Source: Otatea glauca
Lineage: Eukaryota > Streptophyta > Magnoliopsida > Poales > Poaceae
DNA: 64,000 bases
NCBI GenBank assembly: GCA_036346275.1
Contig: CM070717.1
Coordinates: 8,925,178-8,989,177, forward strand
Direction: 5' to 3'
The stretch's first letter is position 1; every line of letters starts with the position of its first letter. The position numbers and the translations under genes were made by a program. Shown here one piece after another: positions 56,957-64,000 of this stretch. Below the pieces are notes generated by a model that was not told the DNA's origin, ran no database searches, and saw only the letters and a program-made list of their open reading frames with translations.

Positions 56957-59660
56957 TGTAACATCCCAAAAATTGGCTTAAATATTATTTTATTGCTTAA
57001 ATGTGCATTTATGATTTTCTGGAATTTATTTGAATTTTCTGGATTTATTTGAATTAATTTTAAATTAAGTTTATTGCCCTTTTATTCAAATCTATTTAAA
57101 TCTGTGTAAATTTAAAATAAAGTTTTGCCAAAAATATTTTATTTAAGTCCAAGAATGTCTCAAAGTATTTTTGGGATTTTTCTTGGATTTTTCCAAATAG
57201 TTTTATTGCCTAAAACAAGTTAAACGAATTTCTGTATTTATTTAAATTGGGAAAAACCTGGAAAATGTTTGGAACAGCGTTGGGCCGGGACCATCCATTG
57301 TGCGTTTGGGCCAGCCCATCTTCTGGAAGCTAGCGCCAGGGGCCGTTAGATTTCGCCATCGGCTCGGATTCCGCCACGTCTTGGCGAATCCTGACCGACC
57401 ATCCTACCGCGTGGCGCAACCGGGCGTCGTCTTCTCCGACCAGGACTCGGAGTCCGTCTCGTGACCGCCGTGGACTCCGCAGGCAATCGCGCGGCGGCCC
57501 GGCCTAGCGCTGTAAAAGGAGAGCATGGGCTGCGCAATACCCCAAACGCATCAAACCCTAGGTTAGCCCGTGAGAGCGCTTGCCGATTCGTCATGATTTC
57601 GCGAAGTTTCTTGGCCGCGCCGCCAAGAACCGTCGATTCGCGTCGTTGAATTCATCGCAAGGATCGAGACCGATCGCGGCCGTTCGCCTTCACTCGAAGC
57701 ACCTGCGCGCTGGCGTCGATCTGCCAGAGCGCGCCGAGAGGAGATCACCGAGGAGTCGCCGCCGTCGAGGAAGAAGCCGCCATTGCGGTCGCCAAAGTGC
57801 CCAAACCTTAGATGCATTCGCGTCATCACGTAAGCAAGGCCGCGGGCATGCCGTAGGTAGTCGGGCCGATCGCCGCCGATGACCCTAGGTTCCTGCGCCA
57901 CCGCCGTCGACGTGGCTTGCTAGTTCGTCGCCGCGTGTCGCCACGTGGATGACAGATCGAACTGGACAGCGACGTGGCGCTGGCGTGGCGTGTCGGGTAA
58001 GCAGCGCGGTGGCGTCCAGTCGGCATAGTGTGGGACCCGCACGTCAGTGGCCCAAGCGCGCGTGAACCGGGTGCATCGTGAACCCGAGGAAATCGTGGAC
58101 GCAGTCTATGGACCGAGGGGGCACGTGTCAGCACCGGAGCGCTTCGGGTCAGGGCTGATGTCAGCATGACGTCACGCTTGCGCAATAATCTATTTTTCAA
58201 TCTAAAAATAATTCGGTTAAATCTGAATTTCTAATTTCTGTATTTTCAGTATTTATTTCAAACTTCAAAAGGCTATATCTTTTGCATCTTAATTCGGATT
58301 TGAGTGATTCAAATTTCTAAAAAAATTTAAAATTGAGATCTATTTAATGGTGAATTTTATTTTATTTTTGGAGTTCATTTTCTTTCTGTTTTGGTATTTA
58401 TTTGCTTTTCTCCTTCGGTACGCGTAGACGTTGAATTGTGCGACGCTTCAAGGAAGATCCAAACAACTCAAGAGCAAGTTCGAACCAGATCGGGACCTAT
58501 TCCAAGGCAAGTTGTGCTTTGATCATGTTGAACCCATGTTTATAAAATTGCTATATTGTTTTACCCTATTGCATATTATTTCAAGTATACAATTGTTTCA
58601 AATTAAATTGGGCTTAGCTGATATACCAGATTGAATTATACCCTACCTTGTCATTATATGCCATGATCCATTGTCACCCTAGATTGGTTCAATATAGTTG
58701 GTTAGTAATTATAATCAACATGGGATGGTTTGTCCGTATTAGTTGCTTAGCCATGCCACGTCGTCACATGTGTCAGAATCATTGATAATTAATCATGATT
58801 AATGGAATATGGAACAATGTTATGAACTTGTGTGTCATGTGGGATCACACGATGAGATTGAGTTGTTGTGACGAGTCATGTCACGCAACGATGTTGAATT
58901 GTTGATGGCACGTGGTGCTTGGTAACCAAGCGGGTGATAATAACTTGGATTGGGGCAAGTGACAAGGCTTAGTATGCCAAGGTGGGCCCAATGGGCGAGG
59001 GTATGTGGATATCTTGCCTCGATCACTCTAAGGACTTAACCTTGCAAGCCTTTGACCTGAGTCAATCATGCAACCACATGTCTGGTATGGGCCAGCCTAG
59101 CTGATTAATTTGCAATGTCTTAACTTTGGTACTATCTTGGTCGGTGTGAGTTCCGAGTTATGGTGTAATTCACATGGCGCAAGAGGGGGGCCCTGGTTGT
59201 GGTTTTCAGACCCACCAGTGTTGAAACCTTAGCGGGTAGTACCGGATTAAGCCAGAGCATTGTAAAGGCTTTGTCATGATCTCTTCGCCGACACACCAAA
59301 GGAAGTGTGTTAATTGCATGGCACCAAAAGACGATCATGTCGTGTGGGTAAAGTGCATAACCTCTGCAGAGTGTGAAACTATTCGGATAGCCGTGCTCGC
59401 GGTATTGAGCAATGCTCGGGAATTACAGTTAAGGGTTAGCTTAATTAAAATGGACAATTTGGTTGGATGGCGGAATGCCATATGGAAGATGGAATTTGAC
59501 TTAGGATTGGAAACTTGGTTTACTTGAGAAATACTGAATCTATTTATTATAGTTATTTGTTTTATAGTCTTTGTAATCTATCTATTATACTTGTTTATAA
59601 ATGCTGCTTATTGCAAAATAGCCATGATAGCCTATCCATTGGAATAAACCTTGCATATAG
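56957..59660 (+). repeat. LTR D (chromovirus), 3' end truncated, inserted in leader of C
   Basis: It starts TGTAACATCCC. The preceding five bases ACTAC are the candidate target duplication, but the other side is not seen. GC-rich leader 57280-58170, TGACGTCA at 58167, and conserved block at 59290-59405 with the preceding 'gcgcaagaggggggccct'. It follows the plan of LTR B until 'ccttgcatatag' at ~59660, then switches abruptly to gypsy pol. The missing ~150-450 bases would contain the GGGTCCC-type end. ORFs in 57346-58200 have no domain. Confidence 0.8.
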
Positions 59661-59848
59661 ATACATATGATGAGGACATCACTTCTATGGATATAGCCAC
59701 ACCTGCAAATCCATCACCTACGCATCAATCGGTCCCCGTTGCTGTAATACATGGACCGATTACTCGAGCTCGCGCGACGTCAACTCAATTACCTGTGAAT
59801 TCGCCTCGGGCTTCATACGAATATTTTAATGGATGGAATGCTATTTAA
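59661..59848 (+). pseudogene. pol: C-terminal end of a gypsy pol (element X)
   Basis: The open stretch DTYDEDITSMD...HQSVPVAVIHGPITRARA and then ...YFNGWNAI ends at a stop at 59846-59848. The GPITRARA motif is characteristic of the extreme C-terminus of a common grass gypsy polyprotein with the same RT type as seen at 63741-64000. Nothing upstream of it in pol is present. It abuts LTR D directly. Confidence 0.7.
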
Positions 59849-59854
59849 TTCTTG

Positions 59855-60589
59855 TGATGATGTCCTTTGCCTCAGGAACTTGGGTGAGGAACCAACCAAG
59901 ATGAAGGATAGAAGAGAAGTGCACGAGTTCGGTTCAGATTCGACTCCAGGACAGGGCTGACTTGTTTCGGCCGCCACGGCTACATCCGGACTCCGTTTTG
60001 GGCGTTCTTGTACTTCACTGAAAGCTTATCAAGTCTACTTTCCAACGGATCTGGAATCACATCCAAACTCCTTCTGAGTTGACGGGAATCGTTCAATCAA
60101 GCAGCGTCACTTTTTCAGTCCAAGTCAAAAGTGGGCCTTTGGCCTTGTAACAAGGAAAGCCCACTTAAGGCTGCACCCTAGGGTTCCTAGACGCCTCTCC
60201 ACAATAAAAACAGCCAGCCGCTGCCATTAGATGGTGGGTTTTTTTTTAGATCAAAGATAGCAGTTGCTACTTCTTGTAATCGCGTGTTGGCTAAACCGCC
60301 GAATTACTTGTCATCGAAACCCTCTTTTGTGATTCGAATGAACTCGTGGTTTCAATTATAATTTCAGTGCTTGTTCATCTTGTTCTTGCGTGTTCTTGAT
60401 TGCTTGCAGGACAAAGGCCTTCGTGGTCGAGTTGATCGTGCACCAGCAAGATCAATAACAACCGAAGTCGGTGTAACGATTGCTAAGGCGCATCGTGCAG
60501 GGGCGGTGTAGTCGGATCGCCAACGCCTTCTTCCACCCAATCGAATCTATTCCTCTCTCATCGAAAGGTCGGGACCTATCCTCCTATCA
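59855..60589 (+). repeat. LTR of gypsy element X
   Basis: The proposed start is TGATGATGTCC (59855) and the end CCTCCTATCA (60589), two bases before the PBS. The 3' boundary is well supported by the PBS. The start is inferred from complementary ends and the pol stop just upstream. Includes a possible start/poly-A region around cacaataaaaac (~60200) and a T-rich run at 60239. Confidence 0.65.
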
Positions 60590-60591
60590 CG

Positions 60592-60604
60592 TGGTATCGA
60601 GCTC
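60592..60604 (+). promoter_or_regulatory. Primer-binding site of element X
   Basis: TGGTATCGAGCTC, close to the initiator Met tRNA complement with one base missing, two bases after the LTR end. Confidence 0.8.
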
Positions 60605-61656
60605 AAGGTTGATCGGTGAGAGATTTTTTCCCATCCATTATTTTACCTACAGTCCGAAAACCATAAAAAAACAAATAGGCGATTAGATCTCCTTGTCCAA
60701 AACAGTTTGTGCCCTTGCTTTTGCTACTTTAGTTCTCGGCTTGTTGAATTTACTGTTTGCTTCGACGAGTCAAGTTGCTGGTCTTTAGTTTCATCCTTTA
60801 GAGTTTCGAGTTCAGTCATGTTTTGTCACGATATGCGTTCATAATTTGAGTCGATTCTGTTAGTAGATCGATCGGAGTTGAGTTTGTTTCGTCTAGTGTG
60901 GGAGATCAAATTGGGTTGCCAATTTCCTTGCTTTGTTTACTAATCCGCTTGATTCTCTGTGTTTACCAAAATAAATATCAGTTTCCAAATATATATATAA
61001 AAAAAGAGGCGTGCTGTATACAAGAGCCGCACCAAATCAAGGAGTTAAAAAAAGAGGCAAGTGCATATAGAAAAGCCGCACCAAATCGAGAAGAAAAGGC
61101 AAGTGCAGATAGAAAAGCCGCACCAAATCGAGAGAAGAAAAGGCAAGTGCTGATTTCAAAAGCCGCACTAGATCAATTGCAAATCAAATCTTTTAATTAC
61201 CTTTATACCCTGGTTTTGCCAAAAGTCCTTTGTGCAAATTTTGTTTTTAGGGTCTCCTAAAAGAGAGTTTTGTGACCCTCCCAAAAAAAAAAAAAAAAAA
61301 ACTTTCTGCTTTTGGGCGATTCGTGACGACGTTTGTGTCTTGGCTCGCGTCTCTAGTACAGTTCGGGACTAGGACCAGACGGTACCGTCAGAGAACGTTT
61401 ATTTAGCTTCTGTGACTAACGTGGTGAAGGTTACTCCTTGTGCTATTTCAGCCACCTATAGCTCCACAGATTGTCTCCTCTCTGGAAGTTGTTTGTCTTG
61501 TTTGGTTGCCAACACCTCCTTGCTAAAGCTTGGTAAGAACAGTAAGAACTTGTTTGAACAGGTTGAGAGTGAGCGATTTGACACTAGCACACCACTTGTA
61601 GATAGGGATAATCTTGTTACTTGGTGTTAGCCTTTTTTTCTTTGTTTTCTCTAACC
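60605..61656 (+). other. Untranslated leader of element X with tandem repeats
   Basis: No convincing gene. Between ~61015 and 61170 about four copies of a ~46-50-bp unit (aggcaagtgcatatagaaaa, then gccgcaccaaatcgag) follow each other, giving the Lys-rich ORF at 60898-61260, which I take as an artefact. A poly-A run lies at ~61285-61302. A short ORF at 61412-61630 has no domain. Confidence 0.6.
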
Positions 61657-62880
61657 ATGGCAGGATCGGAAGCCGATAAAGGGGACAACATTCACCTCGC
61701 ACACGGGATCGTGACAAAGACTTCGAGCGCCAAATGAGGCTTCACACCGATGCGCTTGATGAGGACGTTCGTGTTACCAATGACCGCCTTGGTCAATTGG
61801 AGGCGATTCAAATTGACACCAACACCAAAATCACCGCGTTGGAAGTTTCGTAGGCGCAATCAACACCTCCCTTGCGGCATTCTTGCGGCGACTTGAGGAG
61901 AGGGATCGTGGACGCCACGATGGACATGTGAGCAGCGTTGCAGGAGACAATGAACAGGACTATGCAATGGACACGAAGTTGAGGAAGAGGAGGATGATAG
62001 GCCACAACGACGGCTACACCGCAACCGCCATGGTATGGGTTTGCGACCACCACGACGGATGTGTACGTGAACATGATGACTCCTAGGATCAATCAAATTC
62101 AGATGCCACCTTTTGATGGGAAATATGACCCGATGCATACCTCACTTGGGAACTAGTCAGATCGTAAATTTGCTTGCTATGATTTTCCGAACACAAGAGG
62201 GTTAGGGCTGCAACTAGTGAGTTTCTTGATTTTGCCTCCGCTTGGTGGCGCGAGTATCGTAATAAGACCCCAAACAATGTGCCACAAACTTGGGATGCTT
62301 TGAAAAGGATCATGCGAGCTAGATTTGTTCCTTCGATCATGCACGAGATTTATTACATAAGTCGCACAATTGAGACAAGGTAGCAAATCAGAGAAGAATA
62401 TTATCGGGAACTACAAGCAGGCATGTTGCGTTGTGGGTTAGTGGAAGAAGAGGAAGCTGCTATGGCTAGATTTATGGGAGGGTGACCCGTGAAATTCGTG
62501 ACATATTAGCTTACAAGGAATACAATTCTATCACTCGCTTATTCCATCTTGCTTGTAAAGTCGAAAGGGAAGTGCAGGGCGTCGCGCAAGGACTAATGTT
62601 TCGCAAGTCGGACTACATCATGGCATCCACGTTTCAAAGGCTGCCCCAAACCGTGCATCTTCACAAGGTACCACTAGCGACCGCCACACACGCCCAACAA
62701 AACCAATGCCGCAGCATCCTGGGCAACAAAGGGTCAAGACCAACACCCGCCAAGAGCGCTTCGTCCGCTGCATCCACGGAAGAACGAGGATATTCAGTGC
62801 CTACAATGCAAGGGATTTGGGCATGTGAGGAAAGATTGCCCAAGCAAACGTGTCTTGATTGTGGGATATCGTGAGTATTC
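61657..62880 (+). pseudogene. gag: Element X gag, frameshifted
   Basis: ATG at 61657 (MAGSEADKGDN). After a frame change an N-terminal coiled coil reads DALDEDVRVTNDRLGQLEAI (~61750-61810). The retrotransposon gag region starts near 62104 (PPFDGKYDP), with FLDFASAWWREYRNKTPNN at ~62225 and WDALKRIMRARFVPS to ~62335, then YYRELQAGMLRCGLVEEEEA and REIRDILAYKEYNSITRLFH (~62490-62550). The CCHC zinc knuckle CLQCKGFGHVRKDC is at ~62797-62840. At least five frame changes and stops. Forms particles and binds RNA in intact relatives. Confidence 0.85.
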
Positions 62881-64000
62881 TTACGCTAGTGATTTGGATG
62901 ATGAGACATATGCTATGCTTGCCATTGACCATGCAGAAGTGGACATGAGAAGGAAGAAGAACATATTGGTGCTGAAAATGCGAACATTATGAGAGCCTTG
63001 TTGTTCGGCGCGTGTTGAGTGCCCAAATGGGGAAGGTGAATGTAACCAATGACATAATTTGTTTCAAACCAAGTGTGTGGTCATGGAGCGCCATGCCGCG
63101 TCATCATTGATGGGGTAGTTGCAATAACTTAGCAAGTTCGAGATGGTTCAAAAGCTAGAGTGAAAACAAGCCCACATCCACACCGTATTCACATCCAATG
63201 GTTTAACGACGGTAAGATAAAGGTAACACGATTGGTAAGAGTGCACTTTGCCATTGGTTCATTATCATGACTATATTGATCTGCGATGTTGTGCCTATGC
63301 AAGCATGTTCTATGTTGTTCGGTAGACCATGGCAAGACGATAAAGACACCTTGCATCATGGTAGAACTAATCAAGACTCTTTTGTGCATAAAGAGAAGAA
63401 AATTGTATTACATCCTATGTCTCTGAAGCCATTTTGAGGGATGAAGTTGCTAGAGCCAACAAAGAAAAAATCGAAAACATGAGAAGAGTGAAAATCAGAT
63501 TGTAGCAAAGGAATTTGTACAACATAAAGAGGGCAAGTCTAAATCTGTTCATGTGTAAAAGATGAGATTAAAGCTCAAGGGTGCTTGTTTACTTGCTTCC
63601 AAATCTGATTTAAATGATTTGAATGATGGCTCAAGTTTGCTATGCTTTGGTTTGCAAAGAAGCTTTATTTTCATTTGAAGATACATCCTCTTCTTTGCCT
63701 CCTGCTGTCATTAATCTTTTGCAGAAAACATAGACATTTTTCCAAAGGAGGTGCCACGGGGATCGCCACCAATCCGTGGAATTGAGCATCAAATTGACCT
63801 CATTCCCGGGCCTCCTTACCAAACCGTGCACCATACTGTAACCAATCCGGAAGAAACCAAGGAGATACAACGACAGGTGCAAGAATTGCTTGAGAAAGGG
63901 TATGTGCGCGAATCTCTTAGTCCATGTGCTGTCCAAGATTTTTAGTTCCTAAGAAAGATGGATCATGGCGCATGTGTGTGGATTGTAGAGCGATTAACAA
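62881..64000 (+). pseudogene. pol: Element X pol: protease and start of reverse transcriptase
   Basis: A retropepsin remnant near 63100-63135 reads IIDG, then after a one-base shift GSCNNLAS, the expected active-site context. Text to ~63420 matches the protease region (WFNDG, RLVRVHFAIGSYHDYID, MLFGRPWQDD). RT begins at ~63741 (KEVPRGSPPIRGIEHQIDL, NPEETKEIQRQVQELLEKGY, VRESLSPCAV). After a frame change at ~63935 the text PKKDGSWRMCVDCRAIN runs to the end of the window. The rest of pol lies beyond 64000. Confidence 0.85.

Overview
This window looks like intergenic DNA from a large, repeat-rich grass (Poaceae) nuclear genome. I find no convincing host gene. Nearly all of the 64 kb is explained by nested transposable elements: Ty3/gypsy chromoviruses with long LTRs that begin TGTAACA (probably Tekay/Del clade), Ty1/copia Sireviruses, CACTA DNA transposons and one further gypsy family. 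The plant assignment rests on chromodomain integrases, initiator-Met primer-binding sites, Sirevirus multiple polypurine tracts, CACTA subterminal arrays and GC-rich LTR leaders. The species cannot be named from the sequence.

Layout. 1-2323: LTR-like debris and the start of an LTR (1152), broken by a CACTA terminus at 2324. 2324-~6940: CACTA-1, reverse orientation, with a decayed transposase-accessory/Ulp1 gene and a 78-bp tandem array. ~7021-17969: 3' part of chromovirus A (RNase H, integrase, chromodomain, 3' LTR). Its LTR holds a solo LTR (9172) that itself contains a second solo LTR (9270-10200), and a third, inverted solo LTR (13102-16851). Chromovirus A sits in the integrase of chromovirus B (17970-18899 plus LTR 18900-21751). 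21752-42271: CACTA-2, forward, with a Ulp1-type gene. It is split by Sirevirus Copia-1 (~27066-41416, reverse), whose gag is split by a solo LTR (35307-38206). 42272-56680: 5' LTR of chromovirus C, split by a complete gag-only Sirevirus, Copia-2 (44733-56480, reverse). 56681-56956: primer-binding site and leader of C. 56957-~59660: truncated LTR D. ~59661-64000: another gypsy element, with a pol end, an LTR, then PBS, gag, protease and the start of RT.

Several insertions are resolved to the base by target-site duplications: CTCCC, TTTCT, TGTTG and ATCAT. Copia-2 also preserves the undisturbed version of the site into which the solo LTR jumped in Copia-1, which proves that insertion directly.

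All coding regions are decayed to some degree. The best preserved are the chromovirus A pol ORF (578 codons), the Copia-2 gag and the Ulp1 active site of CACTA-1. The most unusual items are the gag-only Sirevirus whose pol is replaced by about 2 kb carrying good splice signals, a long hairpin inside CACTA-2, conserved TGACGTCA clusters and a conserved block in the chromovirus LTRs, and the pol-LTR-gag arrangement at the right edge.
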